64,000 nt of DNA, taken from NCBI GenBank assembly GCA_026874595.1, contig CM049309.1, positions 75,438,426-75,502,425 of the forward strand, given 5' to 3'. The notes beneath the pieces are model-generated. The model was not told where the DNA came from and made no database searches. It saw nothing but the letters and a program-made list of their open reading frames with translations. Numbering within the stretch: the first letter of the stretch is position 1; each line of letters opens with the position of its first letter. The translations under genes were made by a program, and so were the position numbers. The stretch comes from Sipunculus nudus (lineage: Eukaryota > Annelida > Sipuncula > Golfingiida > Sipunculidae). Of this stretch, positions 58,501-64,000 are shown piece by piece.

Positions 58501-61418
58501 ATAGCGTCTTTGTACGCGTTTTTATTTATTAACCTTGGATTTTGTTTTGTACCTTTTGTACTGTTTCAACTGCGCTCGAGTGCATGAAAGGAGGCAGTGT
58601 CTCAGTGGACTTTGGTCTCAATAATTATCTGCATTTCGCACAGAATCGTATTCAAAATCTATTTTGAATAGGAACGACCTCTAGGGAGAGGTGACAGAGA
58701 GGATCCGCTCCGAGAACCCTGACACCAAACTGACATGAAGTCATTTAATTCTTATAGTGTTGGGCATTTAACGTTATGATTATGATCGTGTCATGTCACT
58801 TCGTCAGTACTAGGATAAATATAAAATGTTTCTTCATTTGCCAAATTTCACTCAGGGTTATATGGTCTTGGCTGAAAAATTTTTCATGGGCACCATGAGC
58901 AATTCCTGAACACAGAGAGCGATATCTGCTAACTCATTCCAGCCAAAAATGTTATGAATAAAGTCACGTGCACTAATTCTTACTACAAATATCTGATTGG
59001 CTCTCTCTGTCTAATGTGAGTGGCCACTTAGCCAATCACAGGAACATAGGCATGGCAAATCACAAGTCTGTCATCGTGGTCTGTCTGGATTGTTAAAAAT
59101 AGAAGCTGACATTGCTGGTTGACAAATACGGATAGCGAAAAGAACACCGTTTATGGTGAAAGACAATGATCATTCACATTATATATGAGCAAATGATTTC
59201 CTCCTGTTGATGTTTACCTGCTACTTGCCTAATTTTTAGTGCAATGTGGACGTATTATTGTCAAAACAGTGGGAAAACTCATCTGGTTTTGCAGTGTTTG
59301 ACCCCGGTGATAGGTTCGGCTGAATTAGAGATCCTATTGGACCTTATATAATTAGCCAGCAGTACCGATGGATTTATTATTACGTTTGACACTTAACGCT
59401 GCTTTTGACAAGATAGTGAATAGTTATTTTCTTTCCTGATGATGTAAAAAAGACACTGCTGATTTTCTGCCGGCCAAGGGGGTTGGCAGTACCCAGTTTT
59501 TACCGGACCTCCCTCAAAACTGCCTGAAAATTCTGGTGGGCCGGTACCACAAATTCGAGCCCTGCTAGACTGAAATCATAATATTCACTGAACCATGAGA
59601 GCCTTTTCATATGCAACATTAACCAGTATACTTTATAGACCTTATCAGATCTCTCGGGTTTTCACATCCAGGCTAAATCAGATCTAGATTTGCTTGGGGG
59701 GGGGGGGGGTTATAAAAGTAACATATCATATGACTGTTATTACTGCTTATCATTTTACCTCTTTCAATGATGCAACCATCACCATCAATATTCTCTAAAG
59801 ATGACACCGCTTGAAAATTCAACAAGTAATTTCCTTTGAAAGCACTGCTTTGTTAGTATTGATTTTTGAGTAGAAATTCATCACCTGGAGAATGTTAAAG
59901 GACCAAGTGATTGTAATATATAAGGACTGTAAGACCTGTGGTATACATTTCAGGTGACAGCAGTAAAGACTAAGTCTGGAGATCTGAAGTTCATCTCAGG
60001 AGCAGAAGAAAGTGATGCTGACACACCAGGTCGAAGGTCAGTGAATTATAGATGCTTTCTCTAGTACAGGTAGCACCTTTTCAACCCTCTGACATTAGAA
60101 AGTCTACAACTCGCATCAGAGTGCCTTTACATCTTGTATCTATATATATAAGACATCACTGTAACCATGATGAGGATGCAAATATTTTTGACAAAGCCTC
60201 ATGGCCTACAAGTTTGCTGGCACTTGACATAAACCAAACCAAATGTTAGCATTTTAGTATATTTACTAACAACACCAACCATGTTAGAGAAAAATTTTGT
60301 TTTAACTCGGCATATTGTTAAATCCCCCTGTATGTTTGTTGAATTTCTGACCACATGAATACAAGCATGGCTCACAAGAGTTAATGAGCGGTAGCCGACT
60401 TGTATGCAACACAAGCAGTGACTCATTGCCATAAAGACAGGTTTTCACTTTGGTTTGTGAGTTAATATTTTCTTTTGTGTTTATTCATCACGCATACCAT
60501 AATGTTAAGATTATCAGCTGTAGGCTAACCAGTCCAATATGAATGCCTACTGAGCCTTGTATGTACAGCTATAGTACAAGAGACATGATGACACACCTGT
60601 GAATTATCATGTCTTCATAGTGGTCAGTGAATGATTCCTTAATGTGACTGAATTTTCAGTTGAATTCTATTATGGCTGATCCAGCCACTGACAAAAGACT
60701 TTCAATTGCTTGTCTAATTTAGACGTTTTTCTCCAGTTTATTCAATTTAGAATTAACTTAAAGCAGAAGGCCCCATTTTATGTTTGACAAACCTTTGCCT
60801 ATTTGCGAAGCCTTTTTCTAGCAAAGGCAGTTACTTTAAATTATGCCATGTTCATAAAAGTGATATAATCAGTAAATTGAATACCTTGTGAACAACTGTA
60901 TAAGACAACCCTTCAACACAGTTGAACAGTAATTTATTCAACCTTTACACAGTATAGCCTCACTGGCATACCATGTACATTTTCTTGCCTATAGCGTCAG
61001 TCATTGCAAAGCAAAACACTTGTCTTTATAGATAATCCTGGATCTTTTATATTAGCTGTAAATCAGATTGATGTAATATATTACATTAAAAATATGCGCA
61101 TATTAAATACTTCATATATTATGCATATGGTACACTGTGTAGGTAAACTGGTGAGATCGCCAAATTAGAACACTCACAAAACACTGTAAAATGAAAATCG
61201 AGAAAATTAAAACCGGTGGATATGAAGCCAACCACGATATCAGGCTGAGCTCTTTGTGTCCAGGGCCTGTCATTTAATTTCCATTTTTTGTGTTTGTTCA
61301 CAGAAAGGTGAAAAAGAAGAGGAGACCTGTTGACACAACTACAGACCCCGACAGCACGAGACAAAGACCGCCCAGGAAGAGCAGACAGCCTAGAGATGTC
61401 CAAGAATCCACAGCATAG
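21714..61418 (+). CDS. AHI1: Jouberin (AHI1), 31 exons, complete coding sequence
   Basis: Jouberin is a scaffold of the ciliary transition zone and basal body; human AHI1 is mutated in Joubert syndrome. All 31 exons have GT..AG borders and join in frame to 3,507 nt (1,168 aa), close to the ~1,196 aa of the human protein. Residues 1-210 are Lys/Glu-rich with several K/R clusters. About 250-480 is the AHI1-specific region ([17 protein letters not shown]). About 490-835 forms WD40 blades ([31 protein letters not shown]). About 840-1020 is a linker with a Q-rich part. An SH3 domain is at about 1022-1075 ([15 protein letters not shown]...NWWVG...FFPANYV). An acidic then basic tail follows. The ATG at 21714 is the first Met in frame. 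Introns hold several transposons. Confidence 0.96.
21874..22705. mobile_element. hAT-type non-autonomous element with 8-bp target duplication
   Basis: Terminal inverted repeats CAGGGTTGTTATGTTTTTCC (left) and its near-complement ending AATAACAACCCTG (right). Flanked by TCCCCACG (21866-21873) and TCCCCATG (22706-22713), 7 of 8 identical. 832 bp with TA/CA microsatellites inside and no transposase. In AHI1 intron 1. Confidence 0.85.
22205..22550. repeat. Duplicated TA/CA microsatellite block inside the hAT element
   Basis: Two ~170-bp copies of a block with (TA)n, a TTCAYCACRTGKG core, TATGTATATATGTATGTGTG and a shared end CAACATTAAACAGAATTAAT. Confidence 0.85.
22728..23240. repeat. ~145-155-bp tandem repeat with AGGTCA half-sites
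   Basis: Four units start near 22732, 22876, 23021 and 23179, each with TTTTGAGGTCA..GTCAAAGGTCA and CCCACTTCTT. A related single stretch is at 25,030-25,130. Confidence 0.85.
23875..23935 (+). CDS. AHI1: AHI1 exon 2, basic
   Basis: Acceptor tttttacag, donor gtggtt. Encodes [20 protein letters not shown], a nuclear-localisation-like basic cluster. Frame agrees with exons 1 and 3. Confidence 0.8.
23936..25507. other. AHI1 intron 2
   Basis: Holds dispersed-repeat material: an AGCTCAGCTGACTGAAAGTC start near 24,325 and an AGGTCA cluster at 25,039-25,057. Otherwise AT-rich. Confidence 0.5.
24322..24660. repeat. Dispersed repeat beginning TTTAGCTCAGCTGACTG
   Basis: A related start (TTTTTAGCTCAACAGACTG) occurs at 41,350 in another AHI1 intron. 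Both continue with GTCAACTGAG-like and TTTGTCC-like sequence. Confidence 0.5.
25508..25652 (+). CDS. AHI1: AHI1 exon 3
   Basis: [18 protein letters not shown] and [19 protein letters not shown]: charged and probably helical. Acceptor ctcatag, donor gtatat. Confidence 0.82.
25653..27044. other. AHI1 intron 3, nothing firm
   Basis: A partial internal duplication (TAAAGATTA..ATTCACACCTTCATG / GGGTTCATGTTGGACCCAC) occurs at ~26,510-26,570 and ~26,835-26,900. No gene seen. Confidence 0.5.
27045..27150 (+). CDS. AHI1: AHI1 exon 4, Lys-rich
   Basis: [20 protein letters not shown] then [16 protein letters not shown]. Acceptor attacag, donor gtataa. Confidence 0.82.
27313..28022. mobile_element. Possible pogo/Tc1-like non-autonomous remnant
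   Basis: Left end CAGCACCTTTTATCTGAACA; right end reads as its approximate complement (GTTCAGATAATGATGCTCC). Internal TTCAGATAAAC/ATCATTCAGATAAATGAT fits. In AHI1 intron 4. Confidence 0.45.
28207..28336 (+). CDS. AHI1: AHI1 exon 5, Lys-rich
   Basis: [20 protein letters not shown] followed by a run of eight Lys. Acceptor cttgatag, donor gttagt. Confidence 0.82.
28682..28808 (+). CDS. AHI1: AHI1 exon 6, Lys-rich
   Basis: [20 protein letters not shown] and [10 protein letters not shown]. It resembles exons 4-5 in layout (acidic segment then Lys run), so internal repetition is possible. Confidence 0.82.
28838..28890. repeat. (CT)n microsatellite
   Basis: TCTCTCTCTC tract just after the exon 6 donor, followed by imperfect CTGTCT repeats. 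Confidence 0.85.
29391..29631 (+). CDS. AHI1: AHI1 exon 7, start of conserved region
   Basis: An acidic/Ala-rich stretch, then [20 protein letters not shown] and [19 protein letters not shown]. The latter marks the conserved AHI1 middle region. Confidence 0.9.
29632..30634. other. AHI1 intron 7
   Basis: AT-rich sequence with no recognised element. Confidence 0.5.
30635..30724 (+). CDS. AHI1: AHI1 exon 8
   Basis: [20 protein letters not shown] then PFDFKQKK. The [11 protein letters not shown] signature is the strongest AHI1 identifier outside the WD40 and SH3 domains. Confidence 0.95.
31261..31354 (+). CDS. AHI1: AHI1 exon 9
   Basis: [20 protein letters not shown] then SKAIMFFE, a C2-like beta-strand pattern conserved in jouberin. 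Acceptor ctttccag, donor gtaagc. Confidence 0.93.
31913..32008 (+). CDS. AHI1: AHI1 exon 10
   Basis: [20 protein letters not shown] then [12 protein letters not shown]. Phase 0 at both ends. Confidence 0.93.
32009..32973. other. AHI1 intron 10
   Basis: AT-rich sequence. An open frame at 32043-32429 has no domain pattern and is probably chance. Confidence 0.5.
32974..33072 (+). CDS. AHI1: AHI1 exon 11
   Basis: [20 protein letters not shown] then [13 protein letters not shown]. Phase 0 at both ends. Confidence 0.93.
33345..33625 (+). mobile_element. Possible tRNA-derived SINE
   Basis: A tRNA-like head (GTGGCCCATGGATTAGCGAG then TTGGAATCTCA) with an A-box-like TTAGCGAGTTGG, then GC-richer body and an A-rich end. 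The B box is not recognisable, so this is tentative. Confidence 0.4.
33770..34928 (+). mobile_element. Tandem-monomer element with Helitron-like 3' end, copy 2
   Basis: Alternating ~130/148-bp monomers (dimer ~277 bp), each with CTCATATCTC, TTTGACTGATTGGGCC-type and GGTGGCGCCACC motifs. The end has a perfect 7-bp stem (GTAGTCG-CTTGT-CGACTAC, 34898-34916) and CTAG/T eight bases later, the layout of a Helitron 3' terminus. In AHI1 intron 11. The short GCCGCCGCTGCC tract at ~33,785 may be its start. Confidence 0.6.
35317..35442 (+). CDS. AHI1: AHI1 exon 12
   Basis: [20 protein letters not shown] then VKGIIPPE. This closes the C2-like region. Acceptor gattcag, donor gtgagt. Confidence 0.93.
36015..36079 (+). 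CDS. AHI1: AHI1 exon 13
   Basis: [20 protein letters not shown], a linker before the WD40 propeller. Donor gtgagt. Confidence 0.88.
36599..36794 (+). CDS. AHI1: AHI1 exon 14, first WD40 blade
   Basis: [15 protein letters not shown], then [20 protein letters not shown] and GYPIIIYE. The IPN..LL.L.AG..GC pattern is typical of jouberin. Confidence 0.94.
37098..37118. repeat. (GA)n microsatellite
   Basis: AGAGAGAGAGAG tract in AHI1 intron 14. Confidence 0.85.
37371..37486 (+). CDS. AHI1: AHI1 exon 15, WD40 blade
   Basis: [20 protein letters not shown] then SACSDGTAR, a canonical GH..DGT-R/VW blade split by the intron. Confidence 0.95.
37941..38109 (+). CDS. AHI1: AHI1 exon 16, WD40 blade
   Basis: [33 protein letters not shown] then SDHAQ. 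The last 14 bases of this exon and its donor (CAG/GTAGAC) are repeated five more times downstream as a 90-bp minisatellite. Confidence 0.94.
38101..38640 (+). repeat. 6 x 90-bp minisatellite that includes the exon-16 splice donor
   Basis: Units start at 38101, 38191, 38281, 38371, 38461 and 38551, nearly identical, with a period of exactly 90. Each carries a donor (GCTCAG/GTAGAC) and, 35 nt on, a good acceptor (TCTCTCTCTTTTAG). Each also carries an in-frame TAA. The first unit begins inside exon 16. Confidence 0.95.
38628..38815. mobile_element. Short pogo/Tigger-like MITE remnant
   Basis: Begins CAGTAAAACCTCATCTAACA and ends with the approximate complement (GTTGTAATTTCGCGGTTTC then ACCGTG), with CC-A-C-C-T-C motifs inside. 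CAGTAAAACC also ends each 90-bp unit just upstream. Confidence 0.4.
38816..39530. other. AHI1 intron 16, middle part
   Basis: AT-rich with no recognised element, lying between the donor-side and acceptor-side tandem arrays. Confidence 0.5.
39531..39663 (+). repeat. 7 x 19-bp tandem array ending exactly at the exon-17 acceptor
   Basis: Unit ttcatgttttgattgacag and variants, starting at 39531, 39550, 39569, 39588, 39607, 39626 and 39645. Each contains a branch-like TTGAT, and five of seven end in CAG. The last unit ends at the splice site of exon 17. Confidence 0.95.
39664..39805 (+). CDS. AHI1: AHI1 exon 17, WD40 blade
   Basis: [20 protein letters not shown], then [16 protein letters not shown]. 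Its acceptor is the last unit of a seven-fold 19-bp array. Confidence 0.95.
39806..40627. other. AHI1 introns 17-18
   Basis: AT-rich, nothing recognised apart from exon 18 at 40142-40194. Confidence 0.5.
40142..40194 (+). CDS. AHI1: AHI1 exon 18
   Basis: [18 protein letters not shown], a loop between blades. 53 nt, with frame and splice sites consistent. Confidence 0.88.
40628..40722 (+). CDS. AHI1: AHI1 exon 19, WD40 blade
   Basis: [20 protein letters not shown] then [12 protein letters not shown]. Donor gtaagt. Confidence 0.94.
40839..40972 (+). CDS. AHI1: AHI1 exon 20, WD40 blade
   Basis: [20 protein letters not shown] then [19 protein letters not shown] textbook blade, conserved across jouberins. 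Confidence 0.96.
41644..41784 (+). CDS. AHI1: AHI1 exon 21, last WD40 blade
   Basis: [20 protein letters not shown] then [18 protein letters not shown]. Acceptor cttaccag, donor gtgagt. Confidence 0.95.
41785..42548. other. AHI1 intron 21
   Basis: AT-rich, no recognised element. Confidence 0.5.
42549..42651 (+). CDS. AHI1: AHI1 exon 22, linker
   Basis: [20 protein letters not shown] then [13 protein letters not shown]. Low-conservation linker; frame and splice sites agree. Confidence 0.85.
42893..44890. repeat. ~2-kb minisatellite with higher-order structure
   Basis: Built from ~45-50-bp units such as TTAGAGCAC..AAGTTAGTCAG then CATCTTATATTCTTCTGGGT and CCTCTCTCCTAG. In the middle, two-unit 96-bp blocks repeat almost exactly. 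A ~400-bp segment at 43,060 is duplicated at 43,463. Each CCTCTCTCCTAG resembles a splice acceptor. No coding potential. Confidence 0.93.
45114..45204 (+). CDS. AHI1: AHI1 exon 23, linker
   Basis: [20 protein letters not shown] then [10 protein letters not shown], probably helical. Corresponds to the conserved helix after the propeller in jouberin. Donor gtaagt. Confidence 0.9.
45535..45653. repeat. Long imperfect hairpin (~119 nt)
   Basis: GATTCTTTCATTCACC...AGCATG...AAGA...AGATGTGCGC pairs with the complementary right arm ending GGTGAATGAAAGAATC. The arms are about 45-50 nt. The loop contains GTGAGAGGTCAC. It could be a foldback repeat or a hairpin RNA. Confidence 0.75.
46132..46508. mobile_element. 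Possible pogo-like MITE remnant
   Basis: Left end ACAGTAGAATGCCGTTTTTC is approximately complementary to the right end GAAAAAGGGCATTCTCATAC then AGG. No clear TA target duplication. Confidence 0.35.
46729..46872 (+). CDS. AHI1: AHI1 exon 24, low-complexity linker
   Basis: [20 protein letters not shown] then [20 protein letters not shown]. Phase 0 at both ends. Little conservation expected. Confidence 0.82.
46873..47650. other. AHI1 intron 24
   Basis: No recognised element; open frame 47114-47350 looks spurious. Confidence 0.5.
47651..47762 (+). CDS. AHI1: AHI1 exon 25, Gln-rich linker
   Basis: [20 protein letters not shown] then [17 protein letters not shown]. Acceptor ctgtcccag. Confidence 0.83.
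48000..48450. repeat. Diverged ~145-bp tandem repeat
   Basis: Three degenerate units marked by GATTTTCATGAAATTCAGTA-like sequence near 48,035, 48,185 and 48,325. An open frame across it (48182-48616) looks spurious. Confidence 0.45.
48451..49668. other. AHI1 intron 25, right part
   Basis: AT-rich, no recognised element. Confidence 0.5.
49669..49727 (+). CDS. AHI1: AHI1 exon 26, linker
   Basis: [20 protein letters not shown]. 59 nt; donor gtaagt. The following intron hosts the DIRS element. Confidence 0.82.
49925..50046. repeat. Short degenerate tandem repeat
   Basis: About six copies of CTAAGAGAAATATGTTC-like units, 20-25 bp each, just left of the DIRS element. Confidence 0.6.
50150..50327 (+). 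repeat. DIRS left inverted terminal repeat
   Basis: From GTTTTATTACGTAAAC to CATAATCACATTTTC. From 50172 onward it matches the reverse complement of 55453-55610 with about three differences. Its outermost ~48 bp match the first half of the internal complementary region instead. Confidence 0.92.
50446..52480 (+). pseudogene. gag: DIRS gag-like gene, frameshifted
   Basis: The ATG at 50446 opens a zinc-finger-like N terminus ([21 protein letters not shown], further Cys). A G-run near 50,690 shifts the frame. A Pro/Ser-rich stretch follows (51026-51754), then a conserved helical part from 51780 ([20 protein letters not shown]) ending near 52,223. A basic Arg/Ser-rich tail lies in another frame. 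At least three frame changes and stops. Confidence 0.7.
52355..53220 (+). pseudogene. pol: DIRS reverse transcriptase, broken
   Basis: [62 protein letters not shown] and YLDDWLV (52962-52979) are the RT blocks of DIRS elements. Near 52,765 a short deletion removes the residues before DLTDAYFH and shifts frame from 2 to 3. Confidence 0.92.
53220..53830 (+). pseudogene. pol: DIRS RNase H, out of frame with RT
   Basis: [42 protein letters not shown] and [13 protein letters not shown] give the D-E-D-D catalytic layout of RNase H. It lies in frame 2 while the RT before it is in frame 3, with a shift near 53,210-53,225. Confidence 0.9.
54100..55240 (+). pseudogene. DIRS tyrosine recombinase, broken
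   Basis: The N-terminal SAM-like domain is around [16 protein letters not shown]. The first catalytic Arg is in [15 protein letters not shown]. The HxxR motif is HDIRAIST (54983-), and the nucleophilic Tyr is in FTRFYL (55091). A G-run at about 54,829 shifts the frame. TAA (54959-54961) and TAG (55010-55012, where Trp would fit) interrupt the C-terminal half. Confidence 0.85.
55298..55410. repeat. DIRS internal complementary region
   Basis: 55298-55345 is the reverse complement of the left extremity (50150-50197). 55346-55410 is the reverse complement of the right extremity (about 55590-55656). The junction is AATAAAAC/CCCCCCATTCCC. It is thought to template circularisation of the DIRS genome. 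Confidence 0.92.
55453..55656 (-). repeat. DIRS right inverted terminal repeat
   Basis: Begins GAAAATGTGATTATGGGTAA and ends GGAGGGAATGGGGGGG. The inner 157 bp are the inverted copy of the left repeat. Confidence 0.92.
55744..55809 (+). CDS. AHI1: AHI1 exon 27
   Basis: [20 protein letters not shown] then KI. 66 nt, phase 0 at both ends, just 88 bp right of the DIRS end. Confidence 0.82.
55810..56660. other. AHI1 intron 27
   Basis: AT-rich, no recognised element. Confidence 0.5.
56661..56823 (+). CDS. AHI1: AHI1 exon 28, SH3 domain
   Basis: [20 protein letters not shown], then [20 protein letters not shown]. It has the ALYDY, WW and P-x-N-Y-V contacts for proline-rich ligands. A complete SH3 in one exon, as expected for jouberin. 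Confidence 0.97.
57120..57350. repeat. Dispersed repeat, copy 2
   Basis: Partner of the repeat at 20,990-21,230, in the same orientation, diverged, in an AHI1 intron. Confidence 0.6.
57786..57868 (+). CDS. AHI1: AHI1 exon 29, acidic
   Basis: [20 protein letters not shown] then PDAGRQQT. Donor gtgagt. Confidence 0.84.
58050..59564. mobile_element. hAT-like non-autonomous element
   Basis: CAGGGCTCG at the left end and its complement CGAGCCCTG at the right, with GCCGGACC/TTTACCGGACC motifs near both ends. 1.5 kb, no transposase. The 8-bp flanks do not match well, so the target duplication is unconfirmed. Confidence 0.55.
59954..60036 (+). CDS. AHI1: AHI1 exon 30
   Basis: [20 protein letters not shown] then DADTPGRR. 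Acceptor catttcag, donor gtcagt. Confidence 0.84.
60037..61303. other. AHI1 intron 30
   Basis: AT-rich, no recognised element. Minus-strand open frames here lack domain patterns. Confidence 0.5.
61304..61418 (+). CDS. AHI1: AHI1 exon 31, basic tail and stop
   Basis: [20 protein letters not shown] then [17 protein letters not shown], with TAG at 61416-61418. The basic C terminus parallels vertebrate jouberin in composition. Confidence 0.86.
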
Positions 61419-64000
61419 AGCTAGATTACATAAACTTAAATGTTCTTATTGTTGTCCTGTCAGGCTTAGAGCACCCTTGCTGCATATCAAAAGTGGTCCA
61501 GAGTCTTATTTGTTGAGGCTTTGAAGAGTTGGGCGTAAGATGAAGTGTAGGGAAAGTGGTCTCCCTCTGGCTAATCATGGTCAGATGTTTGTGATTTTTA
61601 ATTTTCTTTTATGAAAAGATGTTTGTTTGTTACAAACATGTTACTCAGTTTATACCTCAGGTTACAGAGTTTGTTATGTGACACAACACTTGACCAGCCT
61701 TTTACACCAAGAACTTGGAGAAGATACCAGGTTCTTGATTACGTGTACTTAAAAACTCGGCCTTGTGGCTGCAGATCTATGTGGCCGACTTCTCCCTTGC
61801 CGTCTCTCTACATGATCTTGGGCTGAGGCAGAGCTGCTTCATCCATGCTCTGGCAACTGGCTGGGGTCAGATTTCCAAATTAATTACAAAGTTATAGCTA
61901 AATATCCAAATTACAATGTTTTAATATATTCCTACTTCAAACAGTCCTTGATTCAAACTGTTTCAGCTAGTGCAAGCCATGGTTATCAAGTTCCCCACCC
62001 AATTTATCATTTTATTTTTCAGGCTTAGTGTTCAGGATCAGTTGGTTAGTCTAGGGACTCCTATGTATGAATTTTCAGTACTGTGTGAAACAGTGTGAAA
62101 CCTGCAGAGGGAAATGACAAACTGTTATTCTTTGACAAATCTTGATGAGATTAACTGTAGAAAAACCCACACTGGTTGTATTTTACTATATATTGTGTAG
62201 ATATATCAAGCACCATAGCAACACTTGCAGTCTTTTCCAGTCCAAGCCAAGTTGCAGTGTCTAGTCAGAGAAACTCAAACACTTACGACTGTTAGATAGA
62301 AATTTTAGTTTACACAGCTTGTACATTTAGTAAGGTTGAATCAGTTTGTTTGAAGATAACTGCACATTTATATTTATTTACATGATGGGGTTTGTTTAGA
62401 ATCTTGGGAGTATTGACAGCTGAAAACAAAATGGGTGTGCAGCCTACCCTGGCTATACATAATACAGTTATTTGTCATCAAATACATATAACAATTATTT
62501 GTCCATAGGCATTTTTATAAGTATCATATAATAGTTTATAAATGCATATCATTTTGAATTTTACAGACTAGGATCACAAGTTGCTGAATTGATATTTTCC
62601 CTGAGAGAATCTCGTTCTTTTTAAAGACTTTTGAAAGTGTGTGCCAAAAAAGTGAAGTGTAATTGTCAATTTATTCATTATTTTATTGAAGTTTATCTGA
62701 TATTTCTAAGGCAGATAGATAGAGAAGCAGGCCTTGGGACATTATCAGTAGTGATTATGTTAAATAACAGATTTGAGTATATATGTTGTGTCATAATAAG
62801 TTAATATTTATATTTTACCAATATCATGTTTAAAAGTAAAATATTTAGAAGGAGTGCACCCTGGGGCATAGTCAAGACTGGTTAAAAACCTGTGGCAGAT
62901 TAACTTTAGTGCCTTCTCAAGTTTGTGCCTTTTAAGTGAATTTAAAGCATGAGCATATGCTTGTCTTCATTGCTGCAAGTGCAGTCTTCACGCAGCAGTT
63001 AAACACTGCAGTCATCCCAGATCTCCTTCAGTGTAACCACTGCTTTGTATAGCAAGTTTTTCGGGGTTTCTACACTAGGGCTGGCATAGAGCCAAGAATT
63101 GTAGTCAGACCCATGAGAGTGTGGTATCCATAAGAACAGCAGAATCTTGCTGTACAAAGGGGTTAACGCACAGAGAGATATAGAACTACTGCTGTGTGAG
63201 GAGTGCTGAAAGCTTCTTTCATAAATTTGTGCTAAACAGTGAATTGGGACAGTTGTTTAGAGCTGCAGGATTGAAAGTAGAAACATAGATGCACTGGTGT
63301 AGGGACCAACAGCAATATGAAAAACGGAAAAAAGTGTTCACAGTGGTATAAAAATTTTGCATAAATAAATGCAGCTTGACGAATACCATGACACACTGGA
63401 AGTTACAATGTGTGTCCCTTTTTAACTAAAATACTGGTTGTCTTATCCAGCTGCAACGATTAATAAATCTGATATAGGAAATGTGCAAGTCTCAATAATA
63501 TAATATTTCGAGGTGTCCCCTGCAGATCTTTTGCCACTTTTGTGTGCAATAAAAAGTAGTGACAAGGATGCAGTTTCTTTGAAAATGTTTTGAATTTCAG
63601 CCACAGTTTGATATGTATCAGATTGTTTATTTAATCACAGTTTTTTTTTAAGATATTCTTATGATCAAGAAACTAATGTGCAAAATGCTAAAAATCATTC
63701 TATGACATTTCAGTTGGAATAACACACCAGGGAATATAATGCTCTTTCACCATATGATCATGATACACAGATGTTCCATTATTAAAAAATGGCAATCAGT
63801 GATTTCCCTGGGAATTCAGTTTAAATTCTCTGGCTATGTGCACATGAAAATTGTTAGCCATTAAACCAATTGTCCAAATATTAATCATTGTACTATTATA
63901 CTTGTGAAAGTCAGTCTTCCACAGTGCCAAACATTTTAATAAATTTGTAAATACAATAGATTGTAAATATGTAACATTTAGTCTGTTGCATGTAGCTATA
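61419..64000 (+). other. AHI1 3' UTR and downstream sequence
   Basis: No further coding exon recognised. AATAAA at 63364, 63462, 63548 and 63938 are candidate polyadenylation signals. Which one is used cannot be told. Confidence 0.5.

Overview
The window is eukaryotic. Genes are split by GT..AG introns, coding exons are short (21-270 bp) and introns are AT-rich and long. Microsatellites, foldback elements and dispersed repeats are abundant. The gene content and repeat styles (Pearl/Helitron-like tandem monomers, AGGTCA-rich tandem repeats, a DIRS element) suggest a lophotrochozoan, most likely a mollusc and perhaps a bivalve. Species cannot be read from the sequence.

Layout, left to right. 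1-7,886 (+): the 3' part of an ionotropic glutamate receptor gene, covering the ligand-binding lobes, pore, M1-M4 and a short tail; the N-terminal exons lie outside the window. 7,887-21,700: an intergenic region full of repeats. It holds a Helitron/Pearl-like tandem-monomer repeat (9.15-10.33 kb), a decayed Ty3/Gypsy retrotransposon on the minus strand (11.0-15.25 kb), a tandem array of four short LTR-like units whose bodies contain tRNA-type A and B boxes (15.26-16.09 kb), a solo copy of the same unit (16.38-16.50 kb) and a foldback element (17.71-18.25 kb). 21,714-61,418 (+): a complete 31-exon gene for jouberin (AHI1), the ciliary transition-zone protein. The exons join in frame to 3,507 nt (1,168 aa plus stop). 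The order is a lysine-rich N terminus, the conserved AHI1 middle region, WD40 repeats, a low-complexity linker and an SH3 domain. 61,419-64,000: its probable 3' UTR and downstream sequence.

The AHI1 introns host most of the other structure: a hAT-type non-autonomous element with an 8-bp target duplication, a second hAT-like element, pogo-like remnants, a second Helitron-like block, a 1.9-kb minisatellite, a long hairpin and a nearly complete DIRS retrotransposon (50.15-55.66 kb). The DIRS copy has inverted terminal repeats, an internal complementary region, and gag, RT/RNase H and tyrosine recombinase genes that are all broken. One AHI1 intron (38,110-39,663) is unusual: a 6 x 90-bp array starts at its donor and a 7 x 19-bp array ends exactly at its acceptor.

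The two host genes show no functional link. The observations most worth follow-up are the Pol III-box LTR array, the splice-site arrays in the AHI1 intron, and the DIRS element. None is proven to be a new system from sequence alone.
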